A DNA stretch of 64,000 bases from Thalassospira lucentensis MCCC 1A00383 = DSM 14000 (GTDB lineage: Bacteria > Pseudomonadota > Alphaproteobacteria > Rhodospirillales > Thalassospiraceae). The notes below the pieces were generated by a model. That model was not told the origin of the DNA and did not search any database. It saw nothing but the letters and a program-made list of their open reading frames with translations. Positions 46,566 through 55,168 of this stretch are shown here, in pieces. The position numbers and the translations under genes are program-made. The stretch spans positions 1 to 64,000 of the forward strand of contig NZ_ATWN01000006.1 of assembly GCF_000421265.1 (NCBI RefSeq). Reading direction: 5' to 3'. The first letter of the stretch is position 1. Each line of letters opens with the position of its first letter.

Positions 46566-48362
46566 TTAATAGACGCGCTCTTTCGGCTCGATGTATGACA
46601 CTTCATCAGTCAGGGTGAAGTTGTTAACCGGACGATACGTCAGATCAACAGCATACCCCTTGGCGTCATCCACCTTGGCAATGGTGTGCTTCATCCAGGT
46701 TTCGTCATCACGTTTTGGATAATCTTCGTGGGCATGTGCCCCACGTGATTCGTGACGCGCTTCTGCCGAATTCATTGTCGCTGCGGCACAGGTCATCAAG
46801 TTCTCAAGTTCGAGAGTCTCGACCAGGTCCGAGTTCCAGATAAGGGACCGATCCGAAACGCCAACATCGGGAAGTGTTTTGGCGGTTTCAGACAATTTGT
46901 CCTTACCTTCTTTCAGGATTTCAGCCGTCCGGAACACGCCGCAGTTGCCCTGCATGACGCGTTGCATTTCCAAACGGATATCTGCCGTCGGACGCGAACC
47001 TTTTGCCCAGCGCAGACGATCAAAACGTGCAATCGCTTCGTCGCCGTCGGTGGTTTTAAGTTCCTTGAACGATGATTTCGGATCGACCACTTCGGCGGCA
47101 TGCATACCGCACGCACGGCCAAACACCACCAGATCAAGCAGCGAGTTGGTACCCAAACGGTTTGCACCATGGACCGACACACAGGCGGCTTCGCCCGCGG
47201 CCATCAGACCCTTAACAATTGCGTTCGGGTCTTTGGCGGTCGGGCGCAGAACTTCGCCCTTATAGTTGGTCGGAATGCCGCCCATGTTGTAATGGACCGT
47301 CGGAAGAACCGGGATCGGTTCCTTGGTCGCATCAACACCGGCAAAGATTTTTGCGGTTTCGGTAATACCCGGCAGACGTTCCCACAGCACTTCCGAACCA
47401 AGATGTTCAAGATGCAGGTGGATATATTCGCCGTGCTCGCCAACACCACGACCATCACGGATTTCCTGTGACATGCCACGCGACACAACGTCACGCGATG
47501 CAAGGTCCTTAACGGTCGGCGCATAACGTTCCATGAAACGTTCGCCTTCGGAGTTGGTCAGATACCCGCCTTCGCCGCGCGCACCCTCGGTGATCAGGCA
47601 ACCTGAACCGTAAATGCCGGTCGGGTGGAACTGAACAAATTCCATGTCCTGCAAACCAAGACCTGCACGTGCCACCATGCCATGACCGTCACCGGTGCAT
47701 GTATGGGCCGAGGTGCAGCTAAAGAATGCACGCCCATAACCACCCGATGCCAGAATGACCATCTTGGCGTTGAAACGGTGCATTTCACCAGAATCAAGGT
47801 CCCAGGCCACCAAACCGCGGCACGTGCCGTCATCATCCATGATCAGGTCAAGGGCGATATATTCGACAAAGAACTCGGCTTTATGCTTCAGGCACTGTTG
47901 ATACAGGGTATGGAGCATCGCGTGACCGGTACGGTCAGCCGCGGCACAGGCCCGTTCAACCGGCGCCTTACCGTGATCACGGGTGTGACCACCGAACGGA
48001 CGCTGATAGATTTTGCCATCTTCGGTGCGCGAAAACGGCATGCCATAATGTTCAAGTTCATGAACAGCCGGCACCGCATTGCGGCACATATATTCGATTG
48101 CGTCCTGATCACCCAGCCAGTCTGACCCCTTGACGGTGTCATACATATGCCACTGCCAGTGATCTTCGGACATGTTGCCAAGCGACGCACCAATGCCACC
48201 CTGTGCCGCAACAGTGTGCGAACGGGTCGGGAAGACCTTGGTGATACATGCGGTTTTAAGCCCGGCCTCAACCGTACCCAGCGTCGCGCGAAGTCCCGCG
48301 CCGCCCGCACCCATAACAACAACGTCGTAGTTATGGTCGATGATTTTATAAGATTCACTCAT
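46566..48362 (-). CDS. sdhA: Succinate dehydrogenase flavoprotein subunit
   Basis: This 598-aa subunit has FAD motif [16 protein letters not shown], the covalent-FAD His49 in [10 protein letters not shown], and conserved catalytic stretches [21 protein letters not shown] and [15 protein letters not shown]. The start at 48362 ([13 protein letters not shown]) is the usual one, and a further 17-residue frame upstream overlaps sdhD. It oxidises succinate to fumarate in the TCA cycle. Confidence 0.98.
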   Translation of the reverse strand: MSESYKIIDHNYDVVVMGAGGAGLRATLGTVEAGLKTACITKVFPTRSHTVAAQGGIGASLGNMSEDHWQWHMYDTVKGSDWLGDQDAIEYMCRNAVPAVHELEHYGMPFSRTEDGKIYQRPFGGHTRDHGKAPVERACAAADRTGHAMLHTLYQQCLKHKAEFFVEYIALDLIMDDDGTCRGLVAWDLDSGEMHRFNAKMVILASGGYGRAFFSCTSAHTCTGDGHGMVARAGLGLQDMEFVQFHPTGIYGSGCLITEGARGEGGYLTNSEGERFMERYAPTVKDLASRDVVSRGMSQEIRDGRGVGEHGEYIHLHLEHLGSEVLWERLPGITETAKIFAGVDATKEPIPVLPTVHYNMGGIPTNYKGEVLRPTAKDPNAIVKGLMAAGEAACVSVHGANRLGTNSLLDLVVFGRACGMHAAEVVDPKSSFKELKTTDGDEAIARFDRLRWAKGSRPTADIRLEMQRVMQGNCGVFRTAEILKEGKDKLSETAKTLPDVGVSDRSLIWNSDLVETLELENLMTCAAATMNSAEARHESRGAHAHEDYPKRDDETWMKHTIAKVDDAKGYAVDLTYRPVNNFTLTDEVSYIEPKERVY

Positions 48363-48366
48363 TGGC

Positions 48367-48750
48367 TCAGGCTCCGGCAAAAACGATACGCAAGACCGAT
48401 ACAATGGCAGCAACGGACAGGAATGCCGCCACAGCCTTGATCAGCATCAACGAAATCATTTCTGCTTTACGGTTATGCACATAATCTTCGATCACAACTT
48501 GCAGGCCGTGCGTGGTGTGCACAGCAACGCTGACAATCATCAGGATCATCATCGTCGAATGGAAGTACGAGCTCAACCACGCATGGACCGCGTCATAGTT
48601 GGCTGTATGTCCGGCAAGAATCGAAATTATGAACCAGATGCCGAGCGGAAGGTTCGCCATAGCCGTAACGCGCTGGGTCCACCAGTGCGATGCGCCACTT
48701 TTGGCAGAACCAAGACCGCGCACACGGCCAAGATCGGATTGCATCTTCAT
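48367..48750 (-). CDS. sdhD: Succinate dehydrogenase membrane anchor subunit D
   Basis: This 127-aa protein has three membrane helices. The segment [24 protein letters not shown]-like opening (here [20 protein letters not shown]) and [14 protein letters not shown] fit SdhD, with the heme and quinone-site His/Asp-Tyr region. It is 4 nt before sdhA and 27 nt after sdhC. Confidence 0.95.
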   Translation of the reverse strand: MKMQSDLGRVRGLGSAKSGASHWWTQRVTAMANLPLGIWFIISILAGHTANYDAVHAWLSSYFHSTMMILMIVSVAVHTTHGLQVVIEDYVHNRKAEMISLMLIKAVAAFLSVAAIVSVLRIVFAGA

Positions 48751-48777
48751 GACAAGTTTGTCCCCTCTTGCCCGGCC

Positions 48778-49158
48778 TTAGGCCAGACCGATGATCCAAG
48801 TGATAATGGTCAGCACAACTGCCGCGCCAAGGACGATGGGGTTGCTTTTTGCTGCACCCTCATTCGACAGGCCGCGACCAGTGTCCCAGACAAGATGCCG
48901 GACACCGTTGCAAGCGTGGAAATAAAATGCCACCGTCCAACCGAACAGCAACAAAAGACCAAACCACGAGGTGAAAAATGCCTGATAGCCTTCAAAGGCA
49001 TCACGGCCAGCGCCGGCACCAATCAGCCAGGACGCTAAAAATACGAAACCAACGGCAAGGCCGACACCCATCACGCGGAAAGTAATGGACATCACTGCTG
49101 CCATCGGAAGCCGGTACACCTGTAAATGCGGAGACAGCGGCCGATTGGCTTTGCTCAT
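48778..49158 (-). CDS. sdhC: Succinate dehydrogenase cytochrome b556 subunit
   Basis: This 126-aa protein begins MSKANRPLSPHLQVYRLPMAAVMSI. The N-terminal RPLSPHLxVY is the family signature. It has three membrane helices and the heme-ligand His in HACNGVRHLVWDTG. The start at 49158 is preceded by GAAGAGGCA. It opens the complex II operon. Confidence 0.96.
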   Translation of the reverse strand: MSKANRPLSPHLQVYRLPMAAVMSITFRVMGVGLAVGFVFLASWLIGAGAGRDAFEGYQAFFTSWFGLLLLFGWTVAFYFHACNGVRHLVWDTGRGLSNEGAAKSNPIVLGAAVVLTIITWIIGLA

Positions 49159-49498
49159 AACGGAATTGCCTCTTCTCAAAGTAGCTGGCGGGAAAGCAGG
49201 GTTTATTTACCCATGCGAGCCGTTTGAGTCAATCTGAACCCCTCTGTAAACCAAAGAAATCAGTGATCAAATCGGGTTTTAGCTTCCGTTTAACTACGTA
49301 GGTTGACCTCTCAGACACCGTAAACGACCCGCGGGAAGGGCCCAAAGTAAGACTCGGCGTCAAACTCCTGAAGTGCATACGGCATAACGTGGACTTAGCA
49401 ATTGCACAATTAGACCTTCTTACGCAAGACAACAGCAATGCGATCAATGGCTAATAATGGCTAATATTCGTCAAAGATGAGGATGAATGTGCTGGCAA
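49159..49498. other. sdh promoter region and adjacent gap
   Basis: This is a 340-bp region upstream of sdhC. It contains an AT-rich stretch at 49380-49480 and a TTTACAGAGG-like segment. A 72-codon minus-strand frame (49229-49447) has no ribosome site or family likeness. It most likely carries the sdh promoter and the terminator zone of the EEP hydrolase gene, which lies on the same strand upstream of the sdh operon. I saw no obvious binding palindrome. Confidence 0.4.
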
Positions 49499-50644
49499 TC
49501 AACCGTCGGCAAGCACCGCATTGAGATAATCTTTGGAAAAATCGGTCTGAATTTCGCACCAGAGAAGTTTATGGTCCGACATTTGATGCTTGCGATAATA
49601 TCGCCGGTAATAATTTTCCTTTTGATCGCGGGTGCGCAAATTACCGTCACTGTTGCGATCAAACGCCGTCCCCCAGACGTGATCAAGGTAATGGTCGCTG
49701 TCCTCGTTGCGATAAATCACATCAAACATGCTAAACACGCCCGATCGCAGCAAACTGAACCGGTCATCGGCCAACCGGAACGCAATCTGATCATAATGAT
49801 GCTTTCCCGACAGGCTGGTCGGGGCGTTCTTGATCGCCTCGGGGATGACAAACCCGGCGCCTTCAAGCGCCTGCATGGTGTGATGTTCGGGCGACACAAT
49901 GTTGAAATCGCCCAGCAGGACAAAATTGGCGGCCTTGCCCTGCACCTTCTGTTCCTTGCTTTGACGTGCAGCAAGAAAATCGGCTATGCGGCGTATTTCT
50001 TCACGCCGATGCGCCATTTCCGGACTGGTTTCAGATGCATTGCCATAAAAGATATGCACCGTACACAGCTTGAATTTGAACCAGCCGGACTGAAAGGCCA
50101 CGGAAAAAGGTGTCCGGGCAAACTGCACACCGTCCGCGTCGTCATCGTCTCGACCGACGGCAGCATCACCGGCATCACTGGCGCGCCCCGGCTCGACGAT
50201 CTTCTGACCGGTCGGCAGGACAATTTCACCGGCCTCCCGGCGAAACCACACCTTGGATTTGCGAAAGGCAAAGGCAAGCCGTTCGCTATTGCCTTTGCTG
50301 CCTTCGGTGGTGTCGGTGACGATATAGTCCCAGCCACTGCCCAAATGATCGCGAAACAGCGTTTCAAGTGCGGCCAGGTTTTCATTCACTTCCTGGATCG
50401 CCACCAGATCGAAATGATCGATGATTTCGGCGATATACATCATCGACTCGGCCTCACGGGTATAAGCCCCGCCATTGCCAAAATGCATCAGGTTCCATGA
50501 CGCCAGACGCAGGCTTTGTGTCTCGGCCTCCGCCCCGGCAAGAATGTCTGATTTCAAACGATCCTTAAGCCGCAAAAGCGCACTGGCGACAAACCGACGA
50601 TGGATCGGATTTTCAATATCGCGGATGGGTTTGACATTGGTCAC
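49499..50644 (-). CDS. Endonuclease/exonuclease/phosphatase-family protein
   Basis: This 381-aa protein of the EEP superfamily has the metal-dependent motifs SWNLMHFG, VAIQEVNE, SERLAFAFRK, VHIFYGNAS, LLGDFNIV and SDHKLLWCE. These provide the Asn, Glu, Asp-Asn and Asp-His residues of the DNase I-like active site. There is no signal peptide, so it is cytoplasmic. The substrate (nucleic acid, inositol phosphate or lipid headgroup) is not known. The start is taken as GTG at 50644 after GAGGG, and a TTG at 50662 extends it. Confidence 0.85.
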   Translation of the reverse strand: MTNVKPIRDIENPIHRRFVASALLRLKDRLKSDILAGAEAETQSLRLASWNLMHFGNGGAYTREAESMMYIAEIIDHFDLVAIQEVNENLAALETLFRDHLGSGWDYIVTDTTEGSKGNSERLAFAFRKSKVWFRREAGEIVLPTGQKIVEPGRASDAGDAAVGRDDDDADGVQFARTPFSVAFQSGWFKFKLCTVHIFYGNASETSPEMAHRREEIRRIADFLAARQSKEQKVQGKAANFVLLGDFNIVSPEHHTMQALEGAGFVIPEAIKNAPTSLSGKHHYDQIAFRLADDRFSLLRSGVFSMFDVIYRNEDSDHYLDHVWGTAFDRNSDGNLRTRDQKENYYRRYYRKHQMSDHKLLWCEIQTDFSKDYLNAVLADG

Positions 50645-50753
50645 GGCACCCTCACACTGCAATTTATGGTGAATGCGTTATTCTACGTAATTCAACCATA
50701 AATGAAAGTTACAATTTCAAAAGCAACCAAAGCGATTATCGGATACCGTAAAC

Positions 50754-51803
50754 CTAGCGCGGAATGAGAACCGTATAATCAAAGTCCAAAAGAACATCGG
50801 CGTGATATTTCCCGTCCTCCGTCCGCAACGGGAAATCGCTTGCCCGGCGATCTCGCACCGCCACAAGCCGCAAACGAAGCGCGCCAAGATCGCGCCGACC
50901 GGGCAGCTCAAACTTATCCAGAACTTCTGACCAGGCAAAAACCGTATCGCCGGCAAAGGCCGGATTGGCATGTGCCCCGGCATTGATTGCGGCAATTTTA
51001 AACGCATTGCCCAGCCCGTTAAACGACAAGGCGCGGGCCAGTGATATGATATGCCCGCCATAAATCAGCCGCTTGCCAAACCGTCCGGCACTGGCGGCCA
51101 CCTGATCAAAATGCACCTTGGCGGTATTTTGATACAGCCGGGTTGCGATCTGATGTTCGGCTTCTTCAAGGGTCATGCCGTCAATATGATCAATCTTTTC
51201 CCCGACATAATAGTCATCCCAAAGATCGGGCGATCCTGAAAGTTCGGTATCATAATCGGACGCATCCAACCCAACGGGCACCTGAAGCGCCTCGGGGGAG
51301 ACAACCGTTGGCAGTTCGGGCAAAACCGTTTCGGGGGCCGGCGCTGATTGGTCTTTTTTGACCACCATCACCCAGCGATTGTAATCCAGCACCATCTCGC
51401 CGCGCTGATTGCGCCCGACAGTATTGACGTAAACAACCCCGGTTTTGCCGTTTGAATTTTGCTTGAGCCCCGTCACGGTCGAGACCGAACTCACCGTATC
51501 ACCGGGATAGACCGGAACGCCAAAAACACCCCCGGCATAGCCCAGATTGGCCACCGCATTTAGCGACACATCGGGTACCGTTTTGCCAAACACCATGTGA
51601 AACGCCAAAAGATCATCGACGGGGGCGGATTTAAACCCGATCCGATGGGCATAAACGTCTGACGACTGCACGGCAAACCGCGGACCATACAGCCCGGTAT
51701 AAAGGGCGACATCGCCCGATGTGATGGTGCGCGGTGTGGCGTGGCGAATTTCCTGCCCGATGCGGAAATCCTCGAAATAGTTCCCCGGATTGGTCTTTGA
51801 CAT
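50754..51803 (-). CDS. mch: Mesaconyl-CoA hydratase-like MaoC protein
   Basis: This 349-aa protein has two MaoC/hot-dog halves. It starts MSKTNPGNYFEDFRIGQEIRHATPRTITSGDVALYTGLYGPRF and has FKSAPVDDLLAFHMVFGKTVPDVS. This length and opening match mesaconyl-CoA (C1) hydratase/beta-methylmalyl-CoA dehydratase of the ethylmalonyl-CoA pathway. The R-specific hydratase residues are in the first half. It lies 93 nt after the CoA ester lyase gene, whose substrate beta-methylmalyl-CoA is the hydratase's product. Other dehydratase roles cannot be excluded. Confidence 0.85.
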   Translation of the reverse strand: MSKTNPGNYFEDFRIGQEIRHATPRTITSGDVALYTGLYGPRFAVQSSDVYAHRIGFKSAPVDDLLAFHMVFGKTVPDVSLNAVANLGYAGGVFGVPVYPGDTVSSVSTVTGLKQNSNGKTGVVYVNTVGRNQRGEMVLDYNRWVMVVKKDQSAPAPETVLPELPTVVSPEALQVPVGLDASDYDTELSGSPDLWDDYYVGEKIDHIDGMTLEEAEHQIATRLYQNTAKVHFDQVAASAGRFGKRLIYGGHIISLARALSFNGLGNAFKIAAINAGAHANPAFAGDTVFAWSEVLDKFELPGRRDLGALRLRLVAVRDRRASDFPLRTEDGKYHADVLLDFDYTVLIPR

Positions 51804-51896
51804 TCGATGGCCTCCCTAAAGGCAAAACTTTGCAAACGTCCGGTTCAGTCGGATTTTATGGTTTTATGATCCGAACCGGTGTCATGGGTTGGCGGC

Positions 51897-52775
51897 TCAG
51901 GCCCCGTCCATTTCGCCGATCAAATCGGCCATGGTCACCAGTTTCTGGGCTGACACCACATGCAGGTTTTCAATCAGCTTGCCATCCACAACAACAACGC
52001 CCTTGCCCTCGGACGCGGCCTGCTCAAAGGCCGCAATGATCTTGCGCGCCCAGGCAACATCCGCCTCACTTGGCGCAAATGCCGTATTGGCCGCGCCAAT
52101 TGTTTTGGGATGAATAAGGGTTTTGCCGTCAAAGCCCATATCGCGGCCCTGCTGGCAGGATGCGGCAAATCCATCGTCATCGGACAGATCAAGATGCACA
52201 CCATCCAAAATCGCCAAGCCAAAGGCCCGTGCCGCCAAAATACACAGACCAAGGCTTGTGATCATCGGCAAACGATCCGGGGTATGGGCGCAATTTAAAT
52301 CCTTCGCCAGATCAGACGTCCCCATGACAAACCCGCCAAGCTTGGGATGCGCCCCTGCAATTTCCTTGGCATTGAGCATCGCAAGCGGGGTTTCCATCAT
52401 GCACCAGATGCGCATGTCCTCATGCGCGCCTTCGGCCGCCATGATGTTTGCCACCTGACGCACGGTATCGGCACTTTCGACCTTGGGCAGCAAAATCGCA
52501 TCGGCCGATGTTTTCGCCGCCGCAACAATGTCGGCATGGCCCCACGGGGTATTGAGCCCATTGGTCCGGATTTGAATTTCGCGTTTGCCATACCCACCCT
52601 CGGCCAAGGCCGAGACAATCTGATCGCGTGCGCTATCCTTGGCATCAGGCGCCACCGCATCTTCCAGATCAAGGATAAGCCCATCAGCGGGCAGGTTTCG
52701 ACCCTTTTCCAGCGCGCGGGCGTTGGATCCCGGCATATACAAAACAGACCGGCGCGGACGTGGGGCAGCAGCCAT
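51897..52775 (-). CDS. CoA ester lyase (malyl-CoA/beta-methylmalyl-CoA lyase or malyl-CoA thioesterase type)
   Basis: This 292-aa HpcH/HpaI aldolase-fold protein starts MAAAPRPRRSVLYMPGSNARALEKGRNLPADGLILDLEDAVAP. The Glu/Asp metal ligands and RTNGLNTPWG-type substrate Arg are present, along with LLPKVESADTV and the C-terminal KTLIHPKTIGAAN. It is shorter than Mcl1 (about 320 aa) and close to Mcl2-type malyl-CoA thioesterase, so the reaction is either glyoxylate + propionyl-CoA from methylmalyl-CoA or malyl-CoA hydrolysis. It is adjacent to mch on the same strand. Confidence 0.85.
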   Translation of the reverse strand: MAAAPRPRRSVLYMPGSNARALEKGRNLPADGLILDLEDAVAPDAKDSARDQIVSALAEGGYGKREIQIRTNGLNTPWGHADIVAAAKTSADAILLPKVESADTVRQVANIMAAEGAHEDMRIWCMMETPLAMLNAKEIAGAHPKLGGFVMGTSDLAKDLNCAHTPDRLPMITSLGLCILAARAFGLAILDGVHLDLSDDDGFAASCQQGRDMGFDGKTLIHPKTIGAANTAFAPSEADVAWARKIIAAFEQAASEGKGVVVVDGKLIENLHVVSAQKLVTMADLIGEMDGA

Positions 52776-52956
52776 CAGACATCTCCCGTTTGATAATATT
52801 TGTTCAAAATTGACGTTTTATTTTTACGAAAATTACCCAAACTTGTTTTGCACCGCAAGTCACTTTTTGCACTGCGGGATGAATACAATTGAAAATTGGA
52901 AGGTTCTGAATACCGACCCACAGCCTTTAACCCACCCGGCCAAGGCAAAAGAAAAA

Positions 52957-54111
52957 CTATTCCGGTTTCCCAAAAAGCCCCGTCATCAGCATGCTGGTGA
53001 CGGTCGGAACGTCGTTTAACGCCCGCCCGTTTGACAGAAACACCACCACGGTGTCCTGATCGGGGAACCATGAAAATTCGGCGGAATAGCCAAAGTAAAT
53101 CCCGTCATGCCCCCACACCGGGCCCCACGCACTATTGCCGATTACAAACCCATAGCCATAGGACCCGTCCCCGGCAAAAATCGTATCGCTGGTCGCGCGC
53201 TCAATTGCATTGGGGCCCAATAACACCCCGTTAACAAACAGTGCCCGGGCAAACTTCACCATGTCTTGCACGGTAGACATCACCCCGCCATCGGCAAGCT
53301 GATCACCCACATCATAATCGGTGACGTCTTCAAGCTGCCCGTCATCATCGGCATCATCAAACCCGCGCGCCAGAAGGTCCGGTCGCGGAAACCGGCCAAA
53401 GGATGTGTTGCGCATTTCGGCGGGTTCAAAAATCCGGCGGTTAAACACCGCTTCAATAAGATCGCCCTCAACCGCCTCAATCATGATGCCCAGCAAGATG
53501 AAATTGCTGTTGGACGGGGCATAGGTCGAACCGGGCTCAAAATAGGCATCGTGATCGGCAATCAGCGGCAGCAACTCAATATTGCGCCAGCCATGCTGCG
53601 GATCGCTGCCGACCAGTTGAAAGAAAAACTCCCCATCAAGATAATCGGGGATACCCGAACTGTTGCGCAAAAGATCACGGATGGTCGCCGTCTCGCTGTT
53701 GGCAATACGGCCCTTGTATTCCTCGGGCAGGAATTTACCGATTTTATCTGACAGATTGATGCGTTTTTCCGACGCCAGCTGCAAGGTCACCACAGATGTC
53801 ATCATCTTGGTCAGCGACCCGATATAAAACTGCCGGTCGACCGTCATCGCGGTATCGGGCTTGACCGAGGCATAGCCGCTCGCCGCCGTGCGCAGTGTCC
53901 CATTGCCATAGCCAATGCCAACAACCGCACCGGGCAACCCGGCATGATCGACATATTGCTTCAGGAAAATCTCAAGCGGATCGGCATCGGGTTGTGTCTC
54001 CCCCTTGGCAGTCTGCGCCATCGCCACGGTCGGACACAGCATGGCCGGGAACACATATGCCCCCAGCACCAGCACCGCAAAAACCCCAAAAACCCGATGC
54101 AGCTTTATCAT
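52957..54111 (-). CDS. Exported serine hydrolase (class C beta-lactamase fold)
   Basis: This protein of about 384 aa has a signal peptide (from MIKLHRVFGVFAVLVLGA to about residue 35). The beta-lactamase-fold catalytic motif SLTK is in GSLTKMMTSVV, with Tyr in YAPSNSNFILLG for YxN and a late HDGIYFGYSAEF-type region for the HxG motif. It is probably a periplasmic DD-peptidase, esterase or amidase rather than an antibiotic resistance enzyme. Start options are 54135, 54120 and 54111, with a GGGG before the last. It is the last gene of the minus-strand group after the EndoU and small-protein genes. Confidence 0.8.
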   Translation of the reverse strand: MIKLHRVFGVFAVLVLGAYVFPAMLCPTVAMAQTAKGETQPDADPLEIFLKQYVDHAGLPGAVVGIGYGNGTLRTAASGYASVKPDTAMTVDRQFYIGSLTKMMTSVVTLQLASEKRINLSDKIGKFLPEEYKGRIANSETATIRDLLRNSSGIPDYLDGEFFFQLVGSDPQHGWRNIELLPLIADHDAYFEPGSTYAPSNSNFILLGIMIEAVEGDLIEAVFNRRIFEPAEMRNTSFGRFPRPDLLARGFDDADDDGQLEDVTDYDVGDQLADGGVMSTVQDMVKFARALFVNGVLLGPNAIERATSDTIFAGDGSYGYGFVIGNSAWGPVWGHDGIYFGYSAEFSWFPDQDTVVVFLSNGRALNDVPTVTSMLMTGLFGKPE

Positions 54112-54187
54112 ACGCCCCATAATCTCGTTGCCCATTATCCAATGGCGACCATCTGCGCGGCCTTGCGAACCTGCCATTTTGTGGTGT

Positions 54188-54520
54188 TCATCGGTCGATC
54201 TGCTTGCACCAGGCCACCAGTGCAGCCCGCAATTCTTGCGTTTTAACCTGCACCGACGGATCGCCGGCGTCGTCATAGACCGGTGATATATCGGAAACCT
54301 CCATCCCCACATTGAGGATATGGGCATTCATCGCCATTTCCCAACCCGTTGATTTTCCCGAAATCACATCTTCCACCTTGGCCAGAACCTGCCCCGCCCA
54401 ATCGGGCACAGCCTGAACATCAAACACCAGTACGGCACAAATCTGATCGTGCCCGGCGTTACCGACAATCCGCCCCGGCCAGTCGGGAACAAATGCCTCA
54501 TTGTCGTTCGATGCGGTCAT
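54188..54520 (-). CDS. Small protein downstream of EndoU, possible immunity partner
   Basis: This 110-aa acidic cytoplasmic protein starts MTASNDNEAFVPDWPGRIVGNAGHDQICAVLVFDVQAVPDW and ends LVAWCKQIDR. It contains KSTGWEMAMNAHILNVG. AAAGGACA precedes the ATG. I do not recognise a family. It lies 33 nt after the EndoU gene in the same direction, a toxin-then-immunity order, and has no signal peptide. A role as EndoU inhibitor is an inference from position only. It may simply be an unrelated operon member. Confidence 0.65.
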   Translation of the reverse strand: MTASNDNEAFVPDWPGRIVGNAGHDQICAVLVFDVQAVPDWAGQVLAKVEDVISGKSTGWEMAMNAHILNVGMEVSDISPVYDDAGDPSVQVKTQELRAALVAWCKQIDR

Positions 54521-54553
54521 GGGTTTTGTCCTTTAAAACAGCCTGCTACGCAC

Positions 54554-55153
54554 TTAACGCAGCGGAAAGGCCGTATTGATCCGACCGTCTTTGAGCAACC
54601 CCATCGCGATCAAAAACCGCGATTTTGGGGCCGCCCCGACACAGAACTTCACATCTTCCCCGATCAATCCGCCGCCCTCCGGCCGATTGGCCCCGCATTG
54701 CCACCAGCCGGGCGACCCCGCCGGACAGGCTTGGCGATGTTCAAACGCATACAGGATAGATGCCGTCACCTGTTCCATGCTGCACGCATCGGGAAACAGG
54801 CTGGAAAACTTTTGTGGATCATCCCCATTCCGATTGCGCAAACGCACGGTCCCGGCATAAATCCCGTTGGCATTGGGGCTTTGCGTCACCTCAACCCCGG
54901 CCACCGTGGCTGGATTGATCGCATTTGGCCGGGCATGAAACCCGGTTGCCGATCCGTTTGACCGGATTTCACCGCAAAACACATGATCAAGGTTGATCGG
55001 CGGCGTACTTTTGCTCCATGCCGGGGCTGCCGGGCAGGCCACCTGTGCGCGCGCCGGCAGGATCAGCACAAACACCCCGACAATGATGATAGCGGCGAGC
55101 CCCGAAATACCACCACCAATGCCCAACAGCCCCAAATTCCGGCGACTTGTCAT
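54554..55153 (-). CDS. Exported EndoU-type ribonuclease
   Basis: This 199-aa protein starts MTSRRN, followed by a hydrophobic segment (about residues 8-33) ending LPARAQ, a likely Sec cleavage site. The rest carries the EndoU pattern: His57 in NLDHVFCGE, His73 in SATGFHARP, and Lys115 in the segment DPQKFSSLFPDACSMEQVT, with Thr130 and Tyr135 placed as in the family. These are the two His and one Lys of the catalytic centre. EndoU enzymes cut RNA at uridylates and are best known as bacterial contact-dependent toxin domains. Here it stands alone. It lies 15 nt after an ATPase gene. Confidence 0.8.
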   Translation of the reverse strand: MTSRRNLGLLGIGGGISGLAAIIIVGVFVLILPARAQVACPAAPAWSKSTPPINLDHVFCGEIRSNGSATGFHARPNAINPATVAGVEVTQSPNANGIYAGTVRLRNRNGDDPQKFSSLFPDACSMEQVTASILYAFEHRQACPAGSPGWWQCGANRPEGGGLIGEDVKFCVGAAPKSRFLIAMGLLKDGRINTAFPLR

Positions 55154-55168
55154 GTCTCACACCCGTCC

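Noticed and set aside
49229-49447. 72-codon frame in the sdh promoter region
   Set aside because: No ribosome site and basic low-complexity product. It overlaps the probable sdh promoter.
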